Source: Bacillota bacterium
GTDB lineage: Bacteria; Bacillota; Clostridia; Lachnospirales; Lachnospiraceae
NCBI GenBank assembly: GCA_023450835.1
Contig: JAEXGM010000045.1
Span: 1 to 35,199, forward strand
Length of the DNA: 35,199 nt
Direction of reading: 5' to 3'
How positions within the stretch are numbered: the first letter of the stretch is position 1; every line of letters begins with the position of its first letter. The position numbers and the translations under genes were made by a program. Below are positions 23,890-31,270 of this stretch, piece by piece. The notes under the pieces are model-generated. The model was not told the origin of the DNA. It saw only the letters and a program-made list of their open reading frames with translations, and ran no database searches.

Positions 23890-23930
23890 AAAAAAATTAC
23901 CGGGATTTATTTTTATAAAATCCCGGTAAT
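23890..23930 (-). terminator. rho-independent terminator after the lytic transglycosylase-like gene
   Basis: ATTACCGGGATTT (23897-23909) and AAATCCCGGTAAT (23918-23930) make a perfect 13-bp stem with an 8-base loop; on the minus strand it is followed by TTTTTTT. Confidence 0.92.
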
Positions 23931-24008
23931 CTTAAATTATCATTGCTTTTATGATTCTATTTCCATTCAATATCAGACCACTTATATTGTCTTACTTTAT
24001 TGAATATC

Positions 24009-25007
24009 TTAATTCTTTCCCCCATAACCTTTATATGTTGCGTAAACTTCATCTGCGTACAGATTTGCCAGAATAGGGCGGCCATAAGAATCCGTAGCTC
24101 CCGGATACCAGTAATCTCCTCCATTATAATGCAATAAACCATTATATATATTTCCGAACTTCGTAATCTTTTCATTTAAAATCAGTGCGCCCAAATATAC
24201 CTGGTCTTGTTCACTGCCGTGATTATAAGCATAGCCAAAGGTTGAGCTGAATAACGATAAATATGCGCTGCGTGTGTTTGGTTCTACTTGCATCAATCCG
24301 TCGCCGGCTGATGGACTGCCTGATAAACCTGCTCCGAAACTGCTTTCCTTTTTGATAACAGCACACAGCAATAAAGCAAAATCTCCGCCTTTACCGAATT
24401 TATTGTCCGCATTCACTGTATAGGTCCATATATTGCTTGGAACTTCGGAAGGCTTTGTTACTGAAGTATTGGGTGAACCAATGTAAATCTTAACTGATGA
24501 CATTTTGTCATTGACGGTATCGCCAACCCAGGAAGAATCTGAAGTATAGGTCCATTTTGTTCCTCCGAAATTATCATGCTCATATACTTCAACTGTCCAG
24601 CCACTGGGAACCTTGAGAGAAGACATCCAGTCATTAGGAATCCCATTTGCATTTAATTGAGATAATGTATAATTGCCTACTCCAAGTGTTACTGCTGTTC
24701 CACCATAGTTTATATCTGCATAGAATGTCACTCCGCTTGTTGTCGGTGGTGGTGTCGTTCCGCCGCTGCCTTTCTGCCATAAAGCGGGAACATTGGATGG
24801 TTCCCAGCCTACGAGGGAAGTATGCGCCTGAAGACAGGTATAAGTACTTCCGTCATATGTTACTGTATCGTTTACTGCATATGCAGTATTTGGAGCCCAT
24901 GCTCCTCTGGCTGCCGCGCTCACCGGTAAGGTCAGGTAAAATGTAGCTATAATTACTACTGTTAAAATTACCATGAGAGCTTTTAAAGAAAACCTTTTTT
25001 TAGCCAT
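24009..25007 (-). CDS. secreted CBM5/12 - beta/gamma-crystallin - lytic transglycosylase-like protein, 332 aa
   Basis: Signal peptide 1-33 (MAKKRFSLKALMVIL..VSAAA). Residues ~36-80 are a CBM5/12 chitin-binding module (WAPNTAYAVNDTVTYDGSTY, WEPSNVPALW). Residues ~92-177 form a beta/gamma-crystallin pair with the repeats VTFYADINYGG and VEVYEHDNFGG. The C-terminal ~190-332 resembles an SLT/lysozyme-like domain: AVIKKESSF with the likely catalytic Glu, then GDGLMQVEPNT and LLHYNGG. It probably cleaves peptidoglycan or chitin and may be an antimicrobial or fungal-wall enzyme. The ATG at 25007 is preferred (AAGGAG 8 bases upstream) over the TTG two codons earlier. The domain combination is uncommon. 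Confidence 0.85.
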   Translation of the reverse strand: MAKKRFSLKALMVILTVVIIATFYLTLPVSAAARGAWAPNTAYAVNDTVTYDGSTYTCLQAHTSLVGWEPSNVPALWQKGSGGTTPPPTTSGVTFYADINYGGTAVTLGVGNYTLSQLNANGIPNDWMSSLKVPSGWTVEVYEHDNFGGTKWTYTSDSSWVGDTVNDKMSSVKIYIGSPNTSVTKPSEVPSNIWTYTVNADNKFGKGGDFALLLCAVIKKESSFGAGLSGSPSAGDGLMQVEPNTRSAYLSLFSSTFGYAYNHGSEQDQVYLGALILNEKITKFGNIYNGLLHYNGGDYWYPGATDSYGRPILANLYADEVYATYKGYGGKN

Positions 25008-25013
25008 TTTCAA

Positions 25014-25357
25014 ATCTCCTTGTATTTTATTTATCTGTGGCTTATCTCTGAAGGTGCCACAGGTTAGTGTTCGATTTCAATTTTTCACTGTTTGCCCTCA
25101 TCACATTTAGGTTATTACCAGAAACATTCATGGCAAACACTTCTAATAATATTCTTTATGGGATTATTTTATTCCTTTTTTACATGTCGCAATATAAAAT
25201 ATTATAATTAGGATTATATACCTACAAATTGAGTTAACAGTGAATCAATAAATCCAAACAATATAATAATAAGTGCGCGAAGTCTTTTCTATAGACAGGA
25301 TGCATTAAATCAATCAGCAAAAGAAACAACATTAGAAGGCGCAGAAAATTAAAAAGG
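25014..25357. other. intergenic region between divergent genes, no gene seen
   Basis: AT-rich, holding the promoters of the minus-strand lysozyme-like gene and the plus-strand small membrane protein. No clear pair of promoter boxes, hairpin or coding frame was found. Confidence 0.3.
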
Positions 25358-25579
25358 ATGTTTACTTTTATGTTAAGAATACTTTTAGGAGTTATATATT
25401 TTATTTTATTAGTTATTGGAGGGGTTCTTTCATTCCTTGGAATAAGCTCATTGCAGAAAGCTCAGGAAAAAAATGATGACACTTTATTTCGTAAAGCTGT
25501 AACCTGCTTTAAATTGCTAATCTTAACGATGGCAGTAACCGGCATATATTTTATAATATGTTTGGTACTTTTAAGTTGA
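25358..25579 (+). CDS. small membrane protein, two transmembrane segments, 73 aa
   Basis: Two hydrophobic helices (residues ~5-27 and ~52-72) flank a charged loop (SLQKAQEKNDDTLFRK). No family recognised. The hydrophobic-loop-hydrophobic pattern and the in-frame stop following the second helix make it a plausible gene. AAAAAGG directly precedes the ATG; a second ATG four codons later has a better gap, so the start is uncertain. It stands alone. Confidence 0.5.
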   Translation: MFTFMLRILLGVIYFILLVIGGVLSFLGISSLQKAQEKNDDTLFRKAVTCFKLLILTMAVTGIYFIICLVLLS

Positions 25580-25609
25580 TTTTTCTTATCTTTTGCTAAC
25601 GAGAGGTTA

Positions 25610-25639
25610 TAAAAAAATGGCGGCAAAATATGCCGCCAT
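25610..25639 (-). terminator. rho-independent terminator after the 53-residue ORF
   Basis: ATGGCGGCA (25617-25625) and TGCCGCCAT (25631-25639) form a perfect 9-bp GC-rich stem with a 5-base loop; the minus strand continues with TTTTTTTAT. It is 11 bases past the stop of the small gene. Confidence 0.88.
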
Positions 25640-25649
25640 ACCACACTAT

Positions 25650-25811
25650 TTATTGTGATATTTTATTAGGTCTTGTAAATTCAAGCCCTATATTCTTATT
25701 CCTCTTTTCAACCTTACCGGAGCCAATCTTTTTTTCGGCTTGTAAATAACCGCCTTTCGATTTCTTCTCTTCTAAAAATTTTTTCATTTTTTCCATATCA
25801 TTTATTGACAT
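25650..25811 (-). CDS. small basic protein, 53 aa
   Basis: An ORF too short for routine gene lists. It reads MSINDMEKMKKFLEEKKSKG, then GYLQAEKKIGSGKVEKRNKN, then IGLEFTRPNKISQ. AAGGGAAG lies about 7-10 bases before the ATG and a perfect terminator follows the stop, which supports a real, singly transcribed gene. The protein is highly charged and basic, with a helical N-half and no membrane segment. I believe similar small basic proteins occur in other Lachnospiraceae but cannot name a family. A role in nucleic-acid or spore-component binding is possible only as a guess. Confidence 0.65.
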   Translation of the reverse strand: MSINDMEKMKKFLEEKKSKGGYLQAEKKIGSGKVEKRNKNIGLEFTRPNKISQ

Positions 25812-26080
25812 TTTGTATCTTCCCTTCAAAATATTAATCCATTTTTACAGACGTTTTAACAACACGCCACTCTACGCACCTTGAACATCCTAATCTTATT
25901 ATACTCATATTTAGTACTTCTGTCTATTAATACCTTTGTTGGCAGACCAGAGCTTTTACTTAACAGGGCTTGAGAGAGCTGAATGGATATCAATGGTATC
26001 GTCTGTTCGAGGGAACATATTAATTAATTTTAAGGGATTTTTTGAAAACAATTATTCTGAATGATAATAACTGCCCCATT

Positions 26081-27106
26081 CTATTCATCAATCAATCCGA
26101 GCTCAATCATACTTTTCGCAGTTGCTATAATTGCTTCTTCTGCAGGTCTTGGCTGCCAGCCAAGCAGTTTTTTGGCCTTTGCATTGCTGCAGGCAGTGTT
26201 CTGGCCTAAGAACGTCGCCGGCATGCGCAAATCCTTCTTAAATATTGCCAGAACTTTTATGAAAAAATCGGGCATCTCTTTTGTGGAGACTTTTTTCGCT
26301 GTGCTGCCTAAGCATTTCTGCAAAATTCTCGCTTCTTGTTTATATGTCAGATTCTCTCCTGCCGTAGCAATAAATCGCTCTCCCGGGGCTTCTGAACGTG
26401 TCATCGCAAGCAAATGTAAGTCTGCGACGTCCCGTACATCTACGTAATCAAAACCAATTTTTAAGAGATACGGCATTTTACCGGTCAACATCGCTTTAAT
26501 AATTTGATTGGAGTGGGAATAATCTTTGCCGAGTATTGGCCCCATGACCGCTACCGGATTGACAGCCGAAAGCTCCATATTCTCTTTCTTTGCAAACTCC
26601 CAGGCTGCGCGTTCTGCCATTGTTTTTGAACGTTGATACGCATCAATATCAGCCGACAAATCCGTCCAATCTTCCTCTGTAAAAAGGCCGGAGTGAGCTT
26701 TATGGCCTGCAATTACCGCCCCGGAAGCAGAAGTTAAGACCACACGTTTTACGCCCGCCCCTTTCGCCGCCTTCATTACACGTAAGGTGCCATCCACCGC
26801 CATTTTCACCATTTCATCGCCATCTTCCGGACGCGTGGCCGGTGTAGGCGATGCTACATGAATGACGTAAGCCGCTCCGGCTGCTGCTTCCATCCAGTTC
26901 CTGTCACTTGTCAAATCTGTCTGGATGAACTCCAGACCAGAAAAATCAGTGATACCTCCCTGTGCAAGCATTGATTTGACCTCATCCTGGCGTGATATTG
27001 TGCGAAGAGTTGCCCGAACGCGGTATCCTTGATTCAAAAGCTTCAAAATTATGTGTACGGCGATGAAACCGCTGCCGCCTGTTACTAAGACCAGTTGTTT
27101 TTCCAT
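26081..27106 (-). CDS. extended short-chain dehydrogenase (dihydroflavonol 4-reductase-like), 341 aa
   Basis: An NAD(P)-dependent reductase or epimerase. Rossmann motif TGGSGFIAVHI near residue 10, the VIHVASPTP motif near 84, RVVLTSASGAV near 122 and the catalytic YQRSK (Tyr/Lys) near 160, then VNPVAVMGP and FDYVDVRDVADLHLLAM. These features place it with the DFR/aldehyde-reductase-like atypical extended SDRs that reduce aldehydes or ketones. ATG at 27106 has GGAGG 9 bases upstream; an ATG five codons earlier coincides with the SD. Base composition looks richer in GC than nearby genes, hinting at transfer. Transcribed divergently from a TetR regulator that probably controls it. Confidence 0.88.
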   Translation of the reverse strand: MEKQLVLVTGGSGFIAVHIILKLLNQGYRVRATLRTISRQDEVKSMLAQGGITDFSGLEFIQTDLTSDRNWMEAAAGAAYVIHVASPTPATRPEDGDEMVKMAVDGTLRVMKAAKGAGVKRVVLTSASGAVIAGHKAHSGLFTEEDWTDLSADIDAYQRSKTMAERAAWEFAKKENMELSAVNPVAVMGPILGKDYSHSNQIIKAMLTGKMPYLLKIGFDYVDVRDVADLHLLAMTRSEAPGERFIATAGENLTYKQEARILQKCLGSTAKKVSTKEMPDFFIKVLAIFKKDLRMPATFLGQNTACSNAKAKKLLGWQPRPAEEAIIATAKSMIELGLIDE

Positions 27107-27136
27107 TATAATATCCTCCATTATCTAAAGTTTCAC

Positions 27137-27184
27137 TTGTAACCTCAGTGCCATCAGTATATACTATCATCAGGCCGAAATCAA
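27137..27184. promoter_or_regulatory. overlapping face-to-face promoters sharing palindrome AGTATATACT
   Basis: Plus strand: TTGTAA (27137-27142), 17 bases, TATACT (27160-27165) for the TetR gene. Minus strand: TTGATT (27184-27179), 17 bases, TATACT (27161-27156) for the reductase. The two -10 boxes overlap as the 10-bp palindrome AGTATATACT (27156-27165). Only one polymerase could bind at a time, and a repressor on the palindrome would shut both. Confidence 0.65.
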
Positions 27185-27224
27185 CTCAGAAACAATCATC
27201 TGTGACAGAGAAGGAGATATTGTA

Positions 27225-27758
27225 ATGGCAGCAACGAAGCATGCCCAAGCCATCAAAAATGATACAAAGGATTTTATTACCACAGCAATGCTGCAAATGT
27301 TGACAAAAGAAAAGCTGCAGGCGCTGACAGTTTCTCAGGTTTGTAAACGGGCGGGCGTAAGCCGTATGGCTTTTTACCGAAATTTTGACGGACTTGAACA
27401 GATTCTGTATGAGTATTACCAGCCAAAGATCGCGGCTGTCTTTGATATCATTCATCAAAGTTCACAATACTCTGCCAAATATGACAGTCAGCTGGAATTC
27501 TTCAATATGTTTGGTGATTCTTTAATTTCGTCTGCCGACCGTGGGTTTGAGCCAATTATTCAGCGGATTTTTATCGAAGAAATAAAGAAATTTTACGCCC
27601 CTGACAGCGATGGTTATTGGACGACTTTCATGTCAGCCGGTGTTTACGCGATTTGGCGAAAATGGTTACTTGAGGGACAACAGAAGCCACTCAATGAAAT
27701 AATGGATTTTTTGAAGCAATTTGATAAAGGGACCAGTGAAAGTGTCTCAAAGTCATAA
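27225..27758 (+). CDS. TetR/AcrR family transcriptional regulator, 177 aa
   Basis: N-terminal HTH (~13-58): TKDFITTAMLQMLTKEKLQA, LTVSQVCKRAGVSRMAFYRN, FDGLEQIL. The F-Y-R-N recognition end is usual for the family. The C-terminal domain (~65-170) is helical with aromatic residues (YWTTFMSAGVYAIWRKWLLEG), typical of the TetR_C_7-like group found next to reductases. GGAG lies 9 bases before the ATG. Divergent from the SDR gene; expected to repress both genes until a ligand, likely an aldehyde or related compound, binds. A strong terminator follows. Confidence 0.88.
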   Translation: MAATKHAQAIKNDTKDFITTAMLQMLTKEKLQALTVSQVCKRAGVSRMAFYRNFDGLEQILYEYYQPKIAAVFDIIHQSSQYSAKYDSQLEFFNMFGDSLISSADRGFEPIIQRIFIEEIKKFYAPDSDGYWTTFMSAGVYAIWRKWLLEGQQKPLNEIMDFLKQFDKGTSESVSKS

Positions 27759-27773
27759 AAGATTTGAACGAAG

Positions 27774-27822
27774 GGAGCCAATGCCGGACTTTTAATTTAA
27801 AATCCGCATTGGCTCCTTGTTT
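27774..27822 (+). terminator. rho-independent terminator after the TetR gene
   Basis: GGAGCCAATGC (27774-27784) pairs with GCATTGGCTCC (27806-27816), extended by GGA/TCC, followed by TTGTTTTT on the plus strand. On the minus strand it lies close to the end of lon, but with no T-run there. Confidence 0.85.
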
Positions 27823-27853
27823 TTCTATTTTAAGTATTCTTTACTTTACTTCT

Positions 27854-30226
27854 TTATACTTCCTGAAATAAACCTTTGGTTCCCTTCTGGAGAAACACAT
27901 GCTCAATCCTTGGCAAAGAAATTCCCAGCGTTTCTTTCAGTACATCTTCAATGGTTTCAACAGGTATCACTGTAAGCTGGTTCTTTACTTCTTCCGGCAC
28001 ATCCTTTAAATCAATCAGGTTGTCTCTTGGTATGAGCACTTTATTAATACCTGCTCTTTGGGCACCCAGTAATTTTTCCTTCAGACCTCCAATGGGAAGT
28101 ACGGCACCTCTTAAGGTAATCTCACCGGTCATGGCAATTTTAGAATCCACTTTTAGTCCTGTGATTAAGGAAGCAAGAGCAGTAAATAATGCTATTCCGG
28201 CGGAGGGACCGTCTTTTGGAACCGCTCCGGAGGGCACATGGATATGCAGGTCTCTTTCTTTAAAATTAACGGTATTTAAAGGTAGTCTGGATTTTAACAG
28301 ACTCAGGGAAATTCTTGCCGATTCCTTCATTACATCTCCCAGTTTACCTGTCAGCATAACCTCGCCGCTGCCCGGCATATCGGTAGCTTCAATAAATAAG
28401 ATTTCGCCGCCTACCGGTGTCCAGGCAAGTCCGGTAACAACTCCCGGCGGATTATCCTGCTGGGCTTTGTCGTGTCTGGAGACCTGTCTGCCAAGAAGTT
28501 CCTCCAGCTCCTCTGTCTGAATCTTATAAGGAAGCTCTGCTTTGCCCGAAACAATTTTTTCGGAAGCTACTCTGGCAAGGGCCGCCAGTTGTTTTTTCAG
28601 CCCTCTGACTCCGGCTTCCAATGTATAATCGTTGATAATTTTATAAAGAATCTCATCCTCTACCACCAACTGTTCTTTTGACAATCCATGCTCTTCTAAA
28701 ACCGACGGAATTAAATAATTTCTTCCGATATGGAATTTTTCATCAACAGTATAGCTGGAGACCTGAATCACTTCCATTCGGTCTAATAATGGTCCCGGAA
28801 TGCTTTCCAGGGAATTTGCCGTGGCAATAAAGAAAACATCGGAGAGATCATAAGGCAGATCCAGATAATGATCGGTAAAGCTGTTATTCTGTTCCGGATC
28901 AAGGACCTCCAATAAAGCACTGGCAGGGTCACCGCTGTAACCGCCGGCGGTCAGCTTGTCTACTTCATCGAGAACCATGACCGGATTGTTGGCTCCTGCC
29001 TTTCGGATGCTTTGAAGTATCCTACCGGGCATAGCCCCTACATAAGTCCTGCGGTGTCCCCGGATTTCAGCTTCATCCCGGATACCGCCTAAGCTCAAAC
29101 GGATATACTTTCTGTCCAGTGCTTCCGCAATACTTTTACCAAGACTGGTTTTACCGGTACCGGGAGGTCCCACCAGCAAAAGTATGGAGCCCTTTTTGTC
29201 ATTTTTCAGCTTCATAACAGCCAAATGCTGTATAATCCGGTCTTTGACCTTATTCAGCCCATAGTGCTGTTCATCCAGAATCTGTCTGGCTTTGCCCAGA
29301 TCGATAGGGCTTTGCTCTGCTTTTTTCCAGGGAAGCTGCACCAGCAATTCCAGATAGTTGCGGATAACATTATACTCGGAACTGTTAGGTCCCTGGGCAT
29401 TCAGTTTATCCAGTTCTTCAAGAGCACTTTTTTCAATATCTGACGGCATCTGTGCTTCTTTAATTTTGGTCAGATAATCCTTCTCTTTTTTATTTTCATC
29501 CTCATTGCCTTCATTTAATTCCTCCTGAATGGCCTTAAGCTGCTCTCTAAGTACGGATTCTCTGTAATATTTGTTGGCTTTCTCGGAGAACTTCTCTGAG
29601 ATCTGCAGCTGCAGCTCTATGGCTTCCTTCTGTTTTAACAGATAATCCATAAACCGCAGACTTCTTTCTTTCAGGGATTCTATTTCAAGCAGTTCATATC
29701 TTTCTTCATTTGAAATAGACATATACTGACTTAAATATACCATAAGCCCATTTAAATCCCTGAACTCTTCCACAATACGGAAATACTGTTCCCCGCCCTG
29801 AAATTTCATACTGATTTCACGAATTACTTTCTTTAGATAGTCAAGCATCTCCTCCTGACTCTTGTAATCTAAGTCCATTTTATCCGGGAAGCTCTCATAT
29901 CTTGCTAATATCAGGCCGCTTTCAATATTCAATTCCTTTACTTCTACCCGTTCGCTAATATGAACTGTAAGCTGAACACCGTTCTCTGTTTTCCGGGTAC
30001 CGCTGACTGTAAAGATTACCCCCATCCGGTAAAAATCTTCTTCCTTTAAATCTTTTTGTCCGAAATTCTGCTTTAACGGCAGTGCAATGTTGGTACTATT
30101 CTCATCACTTAAATATTGCAGCTGCTCTTCTTCGGATGCTTTTATAAAAAACTTTGTTGTGACACCCGGCAATAAAACCATATTGGATACGGGAAAAACT
30201 ATTCCCCTTTTATTATTCTCTGACAT
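27854..30226 (-). CDS. lon: ATP-dependent protease Lon (LonA type), 790 aa
   Basis: A cytosolic AAA+ protease degrading misfolded and regulatory proteins. The N-terminal substrate domain (~8-200; VFPVSNMVLLPGV) and coiled coil (SEKANKYYRESVLREQLKAI) lead to the AAA+ module with Walker A GPPGTGKT, Walker B VMVLDEVDK, and arginine finger region. The S16 protease domain ends it with catalytic Ser in PKDGPSAGIA and Lys in GGLKEKLLGAQRAG. Length fits LonA. AAAGGG lies before the ATG. Alone in its transcription unit; the promoter region has an operator-like sequence also found before the TetR gene just upstream, suggesting repressor control, unlike the usual CtsR/heat-shock control. No CIRCE element was seen. 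Confidence 0.96.
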   Translation of the reverse strand: MSENNKRGIVFPVSNMVLLPGVTTKFFIKASEEEQLQYLSDENSTNIALPLKQNFGQKDLKEEDFYRMGVIFTVSGTRKTENGVQLTVHISERVEVKELNIESGLILARYESFPDKMDLDYKSQEEMLDYLKKVIREISMKFQGGEQYFRIVEEFRDLNGLMVYLSQYMSISNEERYELLEIESLKERSLRFMDYLLKQKEAIELQLQISEKFSEKANKYYRESVLREQLKAIQEELNEGNEDENKKEKDYLTKIKEAQMPSDIEKSALEELDKLNAQGPNSSEYNVIRNYLELLVQLPWKKAEQSPIDLGKARQILDEQHYGLNKVKDRIIQHLAVMKLKNDKKGSILLLVGPPGTGKTSLGKSIAEALDRKYIRLSLGGIRDEAEIRGHRRTYVGAMPGRILQSIRKAGANNPVMVLDEVDKLTAGGYSGDPASALLEVLDPEQNNSFTDHYLDLPYDLSDVFFIATANSLESIPGPLLDRMEVIQVSSYTVDEKFHIGRNYLIPSVLEEHGLSKEQLVVEDEILYKIINDYTLEAGVRGLKKQLAALARVASEKIVSGKAELPYKIQTEELEELLGRQVSRHDKAQQDNPPGVVTGLAWTPVGGEILFIEATDMPGSGEVMLTGKLGDVMKESARISLSLLKSRLPLNTVNFKERDLHIHVPSGAVPKDGPSAGIALFTALASLITGLKVDSKIAMTGEITLRGAVLPIGGLKEKLLGAQRAGINKVLIPRDNLIDLKDVPEEVKNQLTVIPVETIEDVLKETLGISLPRIEHVFLQKGTKGLFQEV

Positions 30227-30245
30227 ACTATCACCCTTTCCTTTA

Positions 30246-30266
30246 GTAAATGAATACTCGTTTATT
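30246..30266 (-). promoter_or_regulatory. putative TetR operator before lon
   Basis: The plus-strand sequence TAAATGAATACTCGTTTATT (30247-30266) nearly matches TAAGTGAATATTCGTTTATT read on the minus strand in the promoter of the neighbouring TetR gene (18 of 20). It ends 20 bases before the lon start codon, where a bound repressor would block transcription. Confidence 0.55.
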
Positions 30267-30332
30267 TTAAACTATTAATAATTGCGAGACCCTTTATAAG
30301 TTATGCTTACAAAAATATCTCGCTGAAAACTT

Positions 30333-30899
30333 TTATTGTATTAATACCGCATTCTGTATGATTATAATCATCTCCTTTAATAGATCCGATCTTTCCTCTT
30401 CGCTCTTATGATTATCAGCCGCGATGGCTTTGACCGGATAGAAAATAATGGCCAGCAGATTATCATAACGGTAATTCTTAATAAGCTGCTTTTTCTTCAT
30501 CTCTTCAATCAGGCTGTAAATATGGCAGACACCCTTTTTTCCTGAGCAGCTGTTAACCAAGGAGGGACAGTTGGAAAACTGCTCTACAAAGCTGAAGATT
30601 TCCTTATTTTGAATGATATAGTTGTAGTAACTTCTAATGAGTATCTCAATAAGCTGCTGCCCGTCCATCTTCAAGTCCACACAGCTAAGTAAATAATCAA
30701 AAATGTCTTCAGAATATTCATTATAAATATTCTGCAGCATGTCTTCTTTATTTTCATAATAGATATATACTGTTGCCGGTGAAACTCCAGCCATCTTCGC
30801 GATTTTTGAGATAGAAGCACCGTGGAAACCTTCCTCAAGAATGAGCTTGATTACCGCTTCTTTTATGCTTCTTTCTTTTTCATCATCTTTTTTTCTCAT
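30333..30899 (-). CDS. TetR/AcrR family transcriptional regulator, 188 aa
   Basis: HTH at ~8-52: KEAVIKLILEEGFHGASISK, IAKMAGVSPATVYIYYENKE. The C-terminal half is helical and contains a cluster of cysteines (NCPSLVNSCSGKKGVC, three within 14 residues), which could sense metal or redox state. ATG at 30899 has AAGGG about 8 bases upstream, better than an ATG three codons before. Its own promoter contains an operator-like palindrome, repeated before lon, so it is probably autoregulated and represses lon. Confidence 0.85.
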   Translation of the reverse strand: MRKKDDEKERSIKEAVIKLILEEGFHGASISKIAKMAGVSPATVYIYYENKEDMLQNIYNEYSEDIFDYLLSCVDLKMDGQQLIEILIRSYYNYIIQNKEIFSFVEQFSNCPSLVNSCSGKKGVCHIYSLIEEMKKKQLIKNYRYDNLLAIIFYPVKAIAADNHKSEEERSDLLKEMIIIIQNAVLIQ

Positions 30900-30908
30900 T
30901 GATATCAC

Positions 30909-31270
30909 CCTTCGTGAATATCAAATCTTCGATTTGACATTCTTGAATCCGTAGTTAAAAAAACTGCTTTTTGTTTTTCAACTAACCACCGCTTCATATT
31001 GTTATAATAAACGAATATTCACTTATTGTCAATATTAATTTTTTAAAAAAGTGATTTGCCATAACAATTTAATTTTTGTTTCTCAAAACATTTCTTAAAT
31101 ATAATCTACTATCAATATCTTAAAACTCAAACATTAGATTTCAAAAAATATAAACTGCTCCCCTTTTCAAGAATACCCTTAATAACTTGAGAATTAATAT
31201 ATTAAGAAATCAATTTTTATTTATTTTCATATGATGAATTAACTTAATTAATCTGAAAGTTGTTTGAAGG
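30909..31270. other. intergenic region between TetR and the subtilase, no gene seen
   Basis: Contains the TetR promoter (31004-31032) and the upstream region of the plus-strand protease. AT-rich; no coding frame. No certain sporulation-sigma promoter could be fixed for the protease. Confidence 0.35.
31004..31032 (-). promoter_or_regulatory. TetR promoter with palindromic operator
   Basis: On the minus strand TTGACA (31032-31027), 17 bases, TATTAT (31009-31004). The spacer is filled by the imperfect palindrome ATAA-NN-GAATATTC-NN-TTAT, which recurs before lon. Confidence 0.7.

Noticed and set aside
27876..28520. 214-codon plus-strand frame inside lon
   Set aside because: Antisense to the Lon protease domain; no ribosome site and no recognisable protein features.
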